A DNA stretch of 24,381 nucleotides from JALZAA01 sp035316025 (GTDB taxonomy: Bacteria > Actinomycetota > Acidimicrobiia > IMCC26256 > JACDBD01). The DNA lies in the NCBI GenBank assembly GCA_035316025.1, contig DATFXL010000040.1:1-24381 (forward strand). The letters run 5' to 3'. Under the pieces are notes generated by a model. It had not been told where the DNA came from and did not search any database. It saw only the letters and a list, made by a program, of their open reading frames with translations. Both the position numbers and the translations under genes were made by a program. Below are positions 13,646 through 20,505 of the stretch, piece by piece (within the stretch, counting starts at the first letter, position 1; every line of letters starts with the position of its first letter).

Positions 13646-14110
13646 GTGCCCGCCGCGTTCGACTATGACCGCCGGTTCGAGTTCGCGGTGTCACCCGAGG
13701 CGTTCTGGCAGACGGTGTCGAGAACCCAGAGCTACCCCGTGTGGTGGACGTGGCTGCGCGAGTTCGAGAGCGACGGCCTGCACTCCGGCTCGCACTCCGA
13801 GTGCGTCATTCGGGCGCCGCTGCCGTACGCGTTGCGGATCACGATCGACGTCGAGCGCGCGGTCGCGCCCGAGCGGGTGGAGACCCGCGTCTCCGGTGAT
13901 CTCGACGGGCCGGCGCGACTCGAGATCTCCCCGACGCCATCGGGGTGCGCGGCCCGCCTGGTGTGGTCGCTCGAGCTGTGCGAGCCGTGGCTGGCGCGCC
14001 TCGCCCGATTCACGCGTCCGGTCCTCACCTGGGCCCACGACCGGGTGATCACGAGCGGCGTGCGTCAGTTCGAGCGCGTCGCGCTCGCCGAGACGTCCCC
14101 GCCCGGCTGA
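13646..14110 (+). CDS. SRPBCC (START/polyketide-cyclase-like) family protein
   Basis: A 154-residue protein fitting the helix-grip SRPBCC fold. It starts with FDYDRRFEFAVSPEAFWQTVSRTQSYPVWWTWLREFE (first strand and helix, the usual 'v..sp..vW..l.d...yp.W' pattern), then alternating strands (SHSECVIRAPLPYALRITIDVERAV, RVETRVSGDLDGPARLEI, GCAARLVWSLEL), and a long C-terminal helix (residues ~125-148). Such proteins bind hydrophobic ligands; no ligand can be named. The GTG start lies 18 bp after the permease stop, without a strong ribosome site, so it may be the last gene of the ABC transcript. Its 3' end overlaps the convergent membrane protein gene by 62 bp. Confidence 0.75.
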   Translation: MPAAFDYDRRFEFAVSPEAFWQTVSRTQSYPVWWTWLREFESDGLHSGSHSECVIRAPLPYALRITIDVERAVAPERVETRVSGDLDGPARLEISPTPSGCAARLVWSLELCEPWLARLARFTRPVLTWAHDRVITSGVRQFERVALAETSPPG

Positions 14111-14507
14111 CCACCGCGCCCACCAGCGCGCCGTAGGCCAGGTGATCAGCGACCTGGGGAGCCGTCGGCAGGGCACGGATGCGGGGCCAGCGACGGGCGA
14201 GCACACCGAGGTCGAGCCCGGCGATGGCGAGCCCGGCGAGCGCGCCCCACCCGACCGAATGCCGGCGGGGAAGCACGGCGGCCAGCACGACACCCCAGGC
14301 GAGCGAGATGGCGCCGTGGGCGAGCGCGCCTGCCGCCGAGAGCGCGGCCGGCGGACGGTCGCCGGGCACGAGCAGCGTGCCGGCAGCGCGGAGCGCGTCG
14401 AAGGGCGATCGGCCCGTGGCCACCGCGTGGGCCGTCGACGGAGCGCCGCTCAGCACGCCGGCGACGGCGCCGGCGCGCAGCCCGGCTCGAACGGTCGACG
14501 CGTCCAT
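14049..14507 (-). CDS. Small multi-pass membrane protein, unknown function
   Basis: A 152-residue hydrophobic protein with about four membrane segments (approximate stretches AGLRAGAVAGVLSGAPSTA, ALAHGAISLAWGVVLAAVL, WGALAGLAIAGLDLGVLA, ADHLAYGALVGAVV) and an Arg-rich tail (SRRARRARTDARRS). I cannot assign a family with confidence. ATG 14507 is chosen because it begins just before the first hydrophobic segment; the 14518-14560 palindrome lies directly upstream. The gene is divergent from the NuoF-like gene and overlaps the end of the SRPBCC gene by 62 bp tail-to-tail. Confidence 0.65.
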   Translation of the reverse strand: MDASTVRAGLRAGAVAGVLSGAPSTAHAVATGRSPFDALRAAGTLLVPGDRPPAALSAAGALAHGAISLAWGVVLAAVLPRRHSVGWGALAGLAIAGLDLGVLARRWPRIRALPTAPQVADHLAYGALVGAVVSRAGTSRRARRARTDARRS

Positions 14508-14517
14508 GGACGACAAT

Positions 14518-14560
14518 GATGCGTGCAACGGGTGGCTCGTTGACACCCTGCGCACGCATC
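14518..14560. promoter_or_regulatory. Large imperfect palindrome between divergent genes
   Basis: Outer arms GATGCGTGC (14518-14526) and GCACGCATC (14552-14560) pair perfectly over 9 bp. After a symmetric 3x3 internal loop, GGGTG (14530-14534) pairs with CACCC (14544-14548) around a 9-nt loop. It sits in the 79-bp gap between divergent starts (14507 minus, 14587 plus), so it may be an operator or an RNA leader structure. Confidence 0.55.
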
Positions 14561-14586
14561 GTCCGCCTGCCCCGGGGGGAGTCGCC

Positions 14587-15975
14587 GTGCCCGTCCTGCT
14601 GCCGGACCACACGCTGACCTCGCTCGACGAGTACATCGACGACTTCGAGGGCGGCCAGGGCCTCGTTCGGGCGCGGGAGCTCGGACCGCCCGGCATCATC
14701 GAGACGATCGAGGCAGCCGGGCTGCGCGGCCGGGGTGGCGCCGGCTTCCCGACCGGTCGCAAGTGGGCATCGATCCGCGCCGGCGGCCTGGAAGTGGGCG
14801 ACCGGTACGCGGTCGGGAACGGCGCCGAGGGCGAGCCGGGCACGTTCAAGGACCGAACGCTCATGCGTCGCAACCCGTATCAGGTCGTCGAAGGGCTCGC
14901 GATCGCGGCCGCGACCGTCGACGCCGTCAGCGCGTACCTGGCCGTGAAGGCTTCGTTCGAGCCCGAGATCGCCGCGCTCACCCGTGCGTTGCAGGAGATG
15001 AGCGCAGCCGGACTCGTGGGCGACGTGCCCATCTCACTCGTCACCGGTCCCGAGGAATACCTGTTCGGTGAGGAGAAGGCGCTGCTCGAGGTGATCGAAG
15101 GGGAGGATCCGCTGCCCCGCCTCTTCCCGCCGTATATCTACGGACTGTTCACCGCCATGCCGCAGATGGGCTGGTCGGCGGGCATCGATCTGTCCTCGGA
15201 CGGCGTGGCGGTACCGAGCTCCAACCCCACACTCGTCCAGAACGTGGAGTCGCTCGCCAACGTCGTGCCGATCCTCGGCCACGGCAGCGACTGGCACCGC
15301 ACCATGGGGACGGCGGAGTCGCCGGGCGTCGCGATCGCCACCGTGGTCGGCGACGTGCAGCACGCGGGTGTGGCCGAGGTCGAGTTGGGCACGCCGCTCG
15401 GCGAGGTGATCGAGCGCATCGGCGGCGGCCCAAAGCCCGGGCGGACGATCAAGGCCGTCCTGTCGGGGGTCGCGAGCGGTGTGATCACGGCTCGGAACCT
15501 CGACGTGCCGGTGAGCTACGAGGGACTCGCGAAGATCGACAGCGGCCTCGGGTCGCTCGGGTTCATCGTCTACGACGACACCGCCGACATGGTCGCGGTC
15601 GCGCACGCCGTGTCGAAGTTCCTCTACGTCGAGTCGTGCGGGCAGTGTCCGGCGTGCAAGTTCGGGACGGGCGAGATCACCGCGTACCTCGACCGCATCG
15701 CGACCGACGAAGGAACCGACCGCGACATCGAGGTCATCGGCGCCCGCCTCGACATCGTGACCGACGCCAACCGCTGTTTCCTCGGCGCCCAGGAACAGGC
15801 GCTGATCGGCAGCCTGCTGCGCGAGTTCCCCGAGGAGTTCGCCGCCCATCTGGAAGGCGCGCCGCCTGCGCCAGAGGTTCTGGTGCCGAAGCTCGTCGAC
15901 ATCCGTGACGGGGTCGCGACCTACGACGAGCGACAGGCCCGCAAGCGACCGGACTGGACGTACGCCGAGGAATAG
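14587..15975 (+). CDS. NuoF-like NADH:acceptor oxidoreductase flavoprotein, stand-alone
   Basis: A 462-residue protein of the NADH-dehydrogenase 51-kDa/NuoF family. The FMN/NADH-binding block is LRGRGGAGFPTGRKW (46-60), then GNGAEGEPGTFKDR (78-90; acidic, NADH side), EEYLFGEEKALLE (157-168), an SLBB-like middle (SGVASGVI), and a C-terminal 4Fe-4S site ESCGQCPACKFGTGE (Cys351, Cys354, Cys357) with the fourth ligand in NRCFLGA (Cys397). NuoF oxidises NADH with FMN and passes electrons to the cluster. No other complex I, hydrogenase or formate-dehydrogenase subunit is nearby, so its partner is unknown. GTG 14587 is preferred because GGGGGGAG lies 6 nt upstream. An in-frame ATG at 14506 would put the palindrome inside the gene and add a non-family extension. 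Confidence 0.87.
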   Translation: MPVLLPDHTLTSLDEYIDDFEGGQGLVRARELGPPGIIETIEAAGLRGRGGAGFPTGRKWASIRAGGLEVGDRYAVGNGAEGEPGTFKDRTLMRRNPYQVVEGLAIAAATVDAVSAYLAVKASFEPEIAALTRALQEMSAAGLVGDVPISLVTGPEEYLFGEEKALLEVIEGEDPLPRLFPPYIYGLFTAMPQMGWSAGIDLSSDGVAVPSSNPTLVQNVESLANVVPILGHGSDWHRTMGTAESPGVAIATVVGDVQHAGVAEVELGTPLGEVIERIGGGPKPGRTIKAVLSGVASGVITARNLDVPVSYEGLAKIDSGLGSLGFIVYDDTADMVAVAHAVSKFLYVESCGQCPACKFGTGEITAYLDRIATDEGTDRDIEVIGARLDIVTDANRCFLGAQEQALIGSLLREFPEEFAAHLEGAPPAPEVLVPKLVDIRDGVATYDERQARKRPDWTYAEE

Positions 15976-15982
15976 CCCCCGG

Positions 15983-16207
15983 TCACGCGAGGGCGACGAG
16001 CGTCACGACACCACCGACGAGGATCACGGCGCCGACGAAGAGAGCGGTCCACCGCACCCATGCCGGCGTGCGGCCGAACCCCATGGTGTCGGCGATCGCC
16101 TCGCGCTCCCGGTGCTGCTCGGCACGGGCAGCGTTGCGGCTCCCGACCTTTGCGAGGCGCGTCCGCTTCTTGCCCTTCCGGGTGCGCTTCTCGCCCTGAC
16201 TGCCCAT
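15983..16207 (-). CDS. Small basic single-pass membrane protein
   Basis: A 74-residue protein. Residues 1-40 are strongly basic and charged (EKRTRKGKKRTRLAKVGSR, then an ARAEQHREREA helix). Residues ~50-73 are one membrane helix (WTALFVGAVILVGGVVTLVALA) at the very C-terminus. It is probably a tail-anchored cytoplasmic-side protein that could contact nucleic acid or phospholipid heads (inference from charge only). No family is recognised. The start is supported by TAGGGT 7 nt before the ATG. The gene is convergent with the NuoF-like gene (7-bp gap) and divergent from the exonuclease gene. Confidence 0.65.
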   Translation of the reverse strand: MGSQGEKRTRKGKKRTRLAKVGSRNAARAEQHREREAIADTMGFGRTPAWVRWTALFVGAVILVGGVVTLVALA

Positions 16208-16214
16208 CGGAGTG

Positions 16215-16220
16215 ACCCTA
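16215..16220 (-). promoter_or_regulatory. -10 box (TAGGGT) of the 15983-16207 gene
   Basis: TAGGGT on the minus strand fits TAnnnT and ends 7 nt before ATG 16207. A leaderless transcript is likely. Confidence 0.5.
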
Positions 16221-16229
16221 GCAACGCAC

Positions 16230-16235
16230 TAGCGT
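16230..16235 (+). promoter_or_regulatory. -10 box (TAGCGT) of the exonuclease gene
   Basis: TAGCGT fits TAnnnT and ends 7 nt before GTG 16243. With the opposite box at 16215-16220, both divergent genes in this 35-bp gap look leaderless. Confidence 0.5.
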
Positions 16236-16242
16236 CCAACGC

Positions 16243-17121
16243 GTGCGGGTCCATCTCGTCGACGGCACCTACGAGCTGTTCCGGTACTACTTTGCGCTGC
16301 CCGGTCATCTCGACGACGCGGGCATCGAGGTCGACGCCGTCCGCGGCGTGCTGGGATCGACGCTCGGGCTACTCGAAGAGGGTGCGACGCACGTCGGCGT
16401 CGCCACCGACCACGTCATCGAGTCGTTCCGCAACGACCTCTGGCCCGGCTACAAGACGAGCGCCGGGATCGACCCGTTACTACTCGCCCAGTTCCCGCTG
16501 CTCGAGGACGCCCTCCTCGCCCTGGGCGTCACCGTCTGGGCGATGGTCGACCTCGAAGCCGACGACGCCCTGGCCGCCGCGGCCCGGGTCGGCGTCGACG
16601 ACCCGAGGGTGGAGCAGGTCGTGATCTGCACGCCCGACAAGGACCTCGCACAGTGCGTGGTCGACCCCCGGGTGGTGCAGCTCGACCGCCGCCAGCGAAA
16701 GCGGTTCGACGAAGCGGCCGTGCGCGAGAAGTTCGGTGTGTCGCCGGCGTCGATCCCGGACTGGCTCGCCCTCGTCGGCGACAACGCGGACGGGTTCCCG
16801 GGACTGCCGGGCTGGGGCGCCAAATCGGCGGCGTCGGTCCTGGCGCGCTACGGGCACCTGGAAGAGATCCCCGCCGACGGCGGTACGTGGAACATCACCG
16901 TCCGCGGCGCGCCGAAGCTCGCCGCCACCCTCGCCGAGGCCCACAAGGACGCGATGTTGTTCCGAGACCTCGCCACCCTGCGCGTCGACGCGCCGGTCGG
17001 GAGGGTCGACGACTGGCGCTGGCGCGGGCCCGCGCCCGAGCTCGAGCGGTGGACCGACCGTCTCGACGCCCCCGAGCTCCTCGCACGGGCGCGCACGGCG
17101 GCCGAGGGGAGAGAGCCGTGA
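16243..17121 (+). CDS. 5'-3' exonuclease (Pol I N-terminal / FEN-like)
   Basis: A 292-residue stand-alone 5'-nuclease. It has the family's acidic sites and helix-3-turn-helix: LVDGTYELFRYY (first Asp), VATDHVIESFRNDLWPGYKT, a VDLEADDALAAAA acidic cluster, CTPDKDLAQCV, and VGDNADGFPGLPGWGAKSAASVLARYG (metal Asp residues plus DNA-binding helix-hairpin-helix, residues ~176-205). Such enzymes remove 5' flaps or RNA primers; free-standing copies exist in actinobacteria beside full PolA. The GTG start is supported by a TAGCGT box 7 nt upstream. The stop overlaps the crotonase start (GTGA), an unexpected pairing of DNA metabolism with acyl-CoA metabolism. Confidence 0.88.
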   Translation: MRVHLVDGTYELFRYYFALPGHLDDAGIEVDAVRGVLGSTLGLLEEGATHVGVATDHVIESFRNDLWPGYKTSAGIDPLLLAQFPLLEDALLALGVTVWAMVDLEADDALAAAARVGVDDPRVEQVVICTPDKDLAQCVVDPRVVQLDRRQRKRFDEAAVREKFGVSPASIPDWLALVGDNADGFPGLPGWGAKSAASVLARYGHLEEIPADGGTWNITVRGAPKLAATLAEAHKDAMLFRDLATLRVDAPVGRVDDWRWRGPAPELERWTDRLDAPELLARARTAAEGREP

Positions 17122-17915
17122 GCACCGTCGGCCACGCGAGCGTTCGGGAGGGCATCACCGTCCTGACCCTCGACCGGCCCGAGCGTCTGAACGCCATGAG
17201 CCGCGAACTCGTCGCCGATCTGCACGACGCTCTCGCCGCTGCTGGTGACGACCGGACGTGCAGGGTCGTGATCCTCACCGGCGCCGGCCGCGGCTTCTGC
17301 TCCGGGCTCGACCTCAAGGAGACCGGCGACCTCGCCGAGGCGGGTGGCGGCCCGCCCGCCGCCATGCGCGCACAGCAACACATCGCATCGCTCGTCACGC
17401 AATTGCGCGGGCTGCCGAAGCCCGTGATCGCGGCGGTGAACGGACCGGCGACGGGCGGCGGGCTCGCGCTCGCGCTCGCCTGTGACGTGCGGGTGGCTGC
17501 CGCGAGCGCGCGCTTCAACGTCGCCTTCATTCGTGTGGGCTTGTCGGGCTGCGACATCGGCGTCAGCTACCTGCTGCCACGGCTCGTGGGCGCGTCACGC
17601 GCGTTCGAGCTGATGCTCACCGGCCGCATGGTCGAGTCAGCCGAGGCCGACCGCATCGGGCTTGTCTCGCGCGTCGTGCCCGACGGGGAGGTCGTCGATG
17701 CCGCGCTCGAGACGGCCCTACTCATCCGCGCCAACAGCCCGTTCGGCGTTTGGATGACGAAGGAGGTCATGTGGAGCAATCTGGAGGCGAGCAGTCTCCA
17801 GGCTGCCATCGACCTCGAGAACCGCACGCAACTGCTCTCGAGCCACACCGGCGACATGCGCGAGGCGCTGACCGCGTTCATCGAGAAGCGGCCGCCGAAG
17901 TTCTCGGGCCGCTAG
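17118..17915 (+). CDS. Enoyl-CoA hydratase/isomerase (crotonase) family, EchA12-like
   Basis: A 265-residue crotonase. It has LDRPERLNAMS (18-28), the CoA/oxyanion loop GAGRGFCSGLDLKE (56-69) and the second oxyanion block NGPATGGGLALALACD (108-123). Classic hydratases have a Glu (Glu144) in the GGG-x-E-LA context, but here the sequence is GGGLALA, so that acid/base residue is missing. The next block, VGLSGCDIGVSYLLPRLVG (140-158), puts Asp146 where dienoyl-CoA isomerases carry a catalytic Asp. An isomerase or another crotonase reaction on acyl-CoA is therefore more likely than simple hydration (inference). The start overlaps the exonuclease stop, with GAGGGGAGAGAG upstream. The SDR gene starts 24 bp downstream and may act in the same pathway. 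Confidence 0.88.
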   Translation: MSTVGHASVREGITVLTLDRPERLNAMSRELVADLHDALAAAGDDRTCRVVILTGAGRGFCSGLDLKETGDLAEAGGGPPAAMRAQQHIASLVTQLRGLPKPVIAAVNGPATGGGLALALACDVRVAAASARFNVAFIRVGLSGCDIGVSYLLPRLVGASRAFELMLTGRMVESAEADRIGLVSRVVPDGEVVDAALETALLIRANSPFGVWMTKEVMWSNLEASSLQAAIDLENRTQLLSSHTGDMREALTAFIEKRPPKFSGR

Positions 17916-17939
17916 CGGCCGATCCACCGAGGAGGGCGT

Positions 17940-18698
17940 ATGGCACTCGACGGAAGGGTGGCGGTCGTCACCGGGGGAGGCCGCGGCATCGGCCGGGCGG
18001 TCGCGCTCGCCCTGGCCGAGGACGGCGCCGACGTCGCGATCAACTACCGCCGCGACGAGGAGGCCGCCACCGACACCGTCGCCGAGATCGAGAAGCTCGG
18101 CCGCCGGGCCGAGAAGTACCACGCCTCGGTCGACTCGTGGGCGGAGGACGAAGCCATGGTCGCGGCCATCCTCGCCGACTTCGGCGGCGTCGACATCCTC
18201 GTCAACAACGCCGGCATCGCCAGCCGTGGAAACTCCGTGGTCAACACCGACCCGGCCGAGTTCGAGCGGGTGTGGCGGATTCACACGTTTGGTGCCTTTG
18301 CACTTTCCAAGCTCGTGATCCCGAGCATGCGGGAACGGGACCGCGGCGACATCGTCATGATGTCGAGCGTGGCGACCGTCAACCTCGCCGGCTGGTCCTC
18401 GCCGTACAACGTGGCCAAGGCGGGGCTCGAGGCCCTCGCCCGCACGCTGGCGAAGGAGGAGCGCCGTCACGGCATCCACGTGAACGTCGTCGCACCCGGG
18501 CTCGTGGAGACCGAGATGGGCCGCCGTCTCGTGAAAGGCGCGATGGGCGTCGACGACATCAGCACCCTGCACGCCGGCGCGCCCTTCGGTCACGTCTGCT
18601 CACCCGAGGAGGTGGCCGACGTGGTGCGCTTCCTCGTCTCCGACGCCGCCGGATACCTCACCGACCAGAAGCTCACCGTCGACGGCGGCAGCTTCTGA
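17940..18698 (+). CDS. Short-chain dehydrogenase/reductase (FabG-like)
   Basis: A 252-residue classical SDR. The nucleotide site is TGGGRGIGRA (11-20), the NNAG motif is 89-92, the catalytic Ser143 is in MMSSVATV, the YxxxK motif is Tyr156/Lys160 (SPYNVAKAG), and it ends in GYLTDQKLTVDGGSF. The Arg after the glycine motif and the NYRRDEE stretch after strand 2 favour NADP(H). The family reduces 3-oxoacyl thioesters or oxidises other secondary alcohols; the substrate is unknown. GAGGAGGG lies directly before ATG 17940. With the crotonase upstream it would fit a small acyl-CoA module. Confidence 0.9.
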   Translation: MALDGRVAVVTGGGRGIGRAVALALAEDGADVAINYRRDEEAATDTVAEIEKLGRRAEKYHASVDSWAEDEAMVAAILADFGGVDILVNNAGIASRGNSVVNTDPAEFERVWRIHTFGAFALSKLVIPSMRERDRGDIVMMSSVATVNLAGWSSPYNVAKAGLEALARTLAKEERRHGIHVNVVAPGLVETEMGRRLVKGAMGVDDISTLHAGAPFGHVCSPEEVADVVRFLVSDAAGYLTDQKLTVDGGSF

Positions 18699-18804
18699 GG
18701 CGCTGTTCCGAAGGATGGCGGCATGACGTGGCCGATGTCGAGAACGGCACGCCGGCTCCGACGTTTCCGTGCACGCAAGAATCCCCTCACCAGGAGGACG
18801 TCAG

Positions 18805-19362
18805 ATGAGGAAGCTTCTCTCGTTCATGGTCGTGACCCTCGACGGCTACTACGAGGGGCCGGACGGCGAGTTCGACTGGCCCAACGTCGACGACGAGTTC
18901 AACGAGTTCGCGATCAGCCAGATGAACGACATCGACACGCTGCTCTTCGGCCGGAACACGTACGAGGGCATGGCGAGCTACTGGCCCACCCCGGAGGCGA
19001 AAGAAGACGACCCCGCCATCACCGACCGGATGAACACCATCCCCAAGGTGGTGTTCTCCTCCACGCTCGACCGCGCTGAGTGGCAGAACACGGAGCTCGT
19101 CACAGGCGATGTCGCCGAGACGATCGCCGCGCTCAAGCAGCAGCCGGGGCGGGATCTGGCGCTCTTCGGGAGCCCCACGCTGACCGCGAGCCTCATCGAG
19201 GAGGGCCTGGTCGACGAGCTCCGGGTGATGGTGCAACCGATCCTGCTCGGCGCGGGCAAGTCGCTGTTCGCCGCCTTGTCCCGGCGGGTGCCGGTCGAGC
19301 TGCAGCGGACGACCATCTTCCATTCCGGCAACGTCCTTCTCGTTTACCGGCCGGTGGGGTAA
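18805..19362 (+). CDS. RibD C-terminal-domain (dihydrofolate reductase-fold) protein
   Basis: A 185-residue protein matching the RibD_C / 'dihydrofolate reductase family' reductases: RKLLSFMVVTLDGYYEGPDGEFDW (residues 2-25), DTLLFGRNTYEGMASYWP, the KVVFSSTLDRAEW strand, DLALFGSPTLTASLIEEGLVDELRVMVQPILLGAGKSLF (Gly-rich NADPH-binding turn and family core), and a C-terminal VLLVYRPVG. The family is NADPH-dependent; most stand-alone members have no known substrate. AGGAGG (18792-18797) sets ATG 18805. The 106-bp gap before it holds no recognisable gene. The gene is convergent with the PNPOx-like gene; nothing notable is seen in the 102 bp between them. Confidence 0.87.
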   Translation: MRKLLSFMVVTLDGYYEGPDGEFDWPNVDDEFNEFAISQMNDIDTLLFGRNTYEGMASYWPTPEAKEDDPAITDRMNTIPKVVFSSTLDRAEWQNTELVTGDVAETIAALKQQPGRDLALFGSPTLTASLIEEGLVDELRVMVQPILLGAGKSLFAALSRRVPVELQRTTIFHSGNVLLVYRPVG

Positions 19363-19464
19363 CTCCGCGTCCGGCGCGCCACTTGCGGTGCCGGCGAGGT
19401 CCGATGAGATCGCGCTGGAGCGGCGGTCGTCGGATCGCACGGCTTCGTTCCGGGGTGATGCTGG

Positions 19465-19980
19465 TCAGGCGGTTCCGAATCGCCAGCGGGTGTGGCTGTA
19501 CTCGCCCTTGGTGAACGCGTACGCGGTGACCGGAGCGACCGCGAACACCCAGGCTTCCCCCGGCCCGTGGTGGAACGCGCCATCGTGAACCTCGAAGCGC
19601 CATTCGTCGCCGTACTTCGAGACGTACTCGTCGGCGATGCGCCCGAGCGTGGCGTCGTCCCGCACCCTTGTAGCGTCGCCCTCGACGACGAGGTCGGTGC
19701 CCTCGCGCAGGGCGTTGCACCCGGTCATGAGGATGCAGTGCGGGTTCCCTGCGATGTTCCTGGCCTTCTGCTCGTACGGGCCCGTGCAGAAGTACAGCGC
19801 GTCGTCCAGCCATACCGCCAGGAGTGGCGTCGTGTGCGGGCGGCCGTCGGCGCGCACCGTCAAGAGCCAGAACAGCTCGGCATCCGTCAGGCGGGCGCGT
19901 GCCTCGTTCCACTCCGGGGCCGTGACACCGTCGTCGCTGTACCGGGCATCGAGCTCGGTCACGGGATCTGCGGTGGCCAT
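19465..19980 (-). CDS. Pyridoxamine 5'-phosphate oxidase-like / F420-dependent family protein
   Basis: A 171-residue split-barrel flavin- or F420-binding protein. It shows the pattern LTDAELFWLLTVRADGRPHTTPLLAVWLDDALYFCTGPYEQKARNIAGNPHCILMTG (residues ~31-88), typical of the PNPOx-like superfamily in actinobacteria. It continues with LVVEGDATRV, a YVSKYGDEWRFEV segment and a C-terminal VFAVAPVTAYAFTKGEYSHTRWRF. Many relatives use F420H2 as reductant, but cofactor choice cannot be read from the sequence by eye. GAGAGGAGG lies upstream of ATG 19980. It is divergent from the SnoaL-like gene, with 135 bp between starts. Confidence 0.85.
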   Translation of the reverse strand: MATADPVTELDARYSDDGVTAPEWNEARARLTDAELFWLLTVRADGRPHTTPLLAVWLDDALYFCTGPYEQKARNIAGNPHCILMTGCNALREGTDLVVEGDATRVRDDATLGRIADEYVSKYGDEWRFEVHDGAFHHGPGEAWVFAVAPVTAYAFTKGEYSHTRWRFGTA

Positions 19981-20115
19981 CGTGGCCTCCTCTCGCTGCC
20001 AGGACCGATACGAGATCAGACGGATCGGGGTCCGGAAAGTCATCCCCGCCTGTCGAGAGCGCGCCGCCGCCTCCGACGTCACGTGTGAGGAATCGTGAGC
20101 GGCAAAGGAGGAGCC

Positions 20116-20496
20116 GTGACGCAAACCGTGGTACGACGCACGGCAGTTGTCGAGGAGTACTTCGAGGGGTTCCGGCGCAGCGATCACACCCGGATCCTGG
20201 CCTGCCTGACCGACGACGTCGCGTGGGATCTCCCGGGATACGCGCATCTCGCCGGCAAGGCCGCCTTCGATCAAGAAATCGAGAACGACGAGTTCGTCGG
20301 CAGCCCGACCCTGACCGTCGATCGCATCGTCCAGGACCAGGACATCGTGATCGCGATCGGAGACGGCGAAGTCCTGCGCAAGGGCGGTGAGCTCCATCGC
20401 TTCGCGTTCTGCGACGTGTTCACGTTCGCGGGCGACCACATCCGCCGGGTCGACTGCTATCTCGTTCCTCTGAACGAGGCCGCCGCCGGCGAGTAG
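20116..20496 (+). CDS. SnoaL-like / NTF2-fold protein
   Basis: A 126-residue NTF2-like alpha+beta barrel: an N-terminal helix VVEEYFEGFRRSDHTRILACLTDDVAWDLPGYAHLAGKAAFDQEIENDEF (the usual 'yf..l..gD...l...ltDDV.w..pg....G...' pattern), then strands LTVDRIVQDQDIVIAIGDGEV, FAFCDVFTFAGDHIRRVDCYLVPL. Members include ketosteroid-isomerase and polyketide-cyclase relatives, and many of unknown role. GTG 20116 is preferred over GTG 20095 because AAAGGAGGAG ends just before it. The gene is convergent with the amidohydrolase gene (9-bp gap). Confidence 0.85.
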   Translation: MTQTVVRRTAVVEEYFEGFRRSDHTRILACLTDDVAWDLPGYAHLAGKAAFDQEIENDEFVGSPTLTVDRIVQDQDIVIAIGDGEVLRKGGELHRFAFCDVFTFAGDHIRRVDCYLVPLNEAAAGE

Positions 20497-20505
20497 GCGG
20501 CTCGG

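Noticed and set aside
14506..14586. ATG 14506 as start of the NuoF-like gene
   Set aside because: It would place the 43-bp palindrome inside the coding region and add residues unlike NuoF; GTG 14587 has a good ribosome site.
18699..18804. Small gene in the gap before the RibD_C gene (ATG 18723)
   Set aside because: The frame runs on as an overlapping shadow of the RibD_C gene and has no family similarity.
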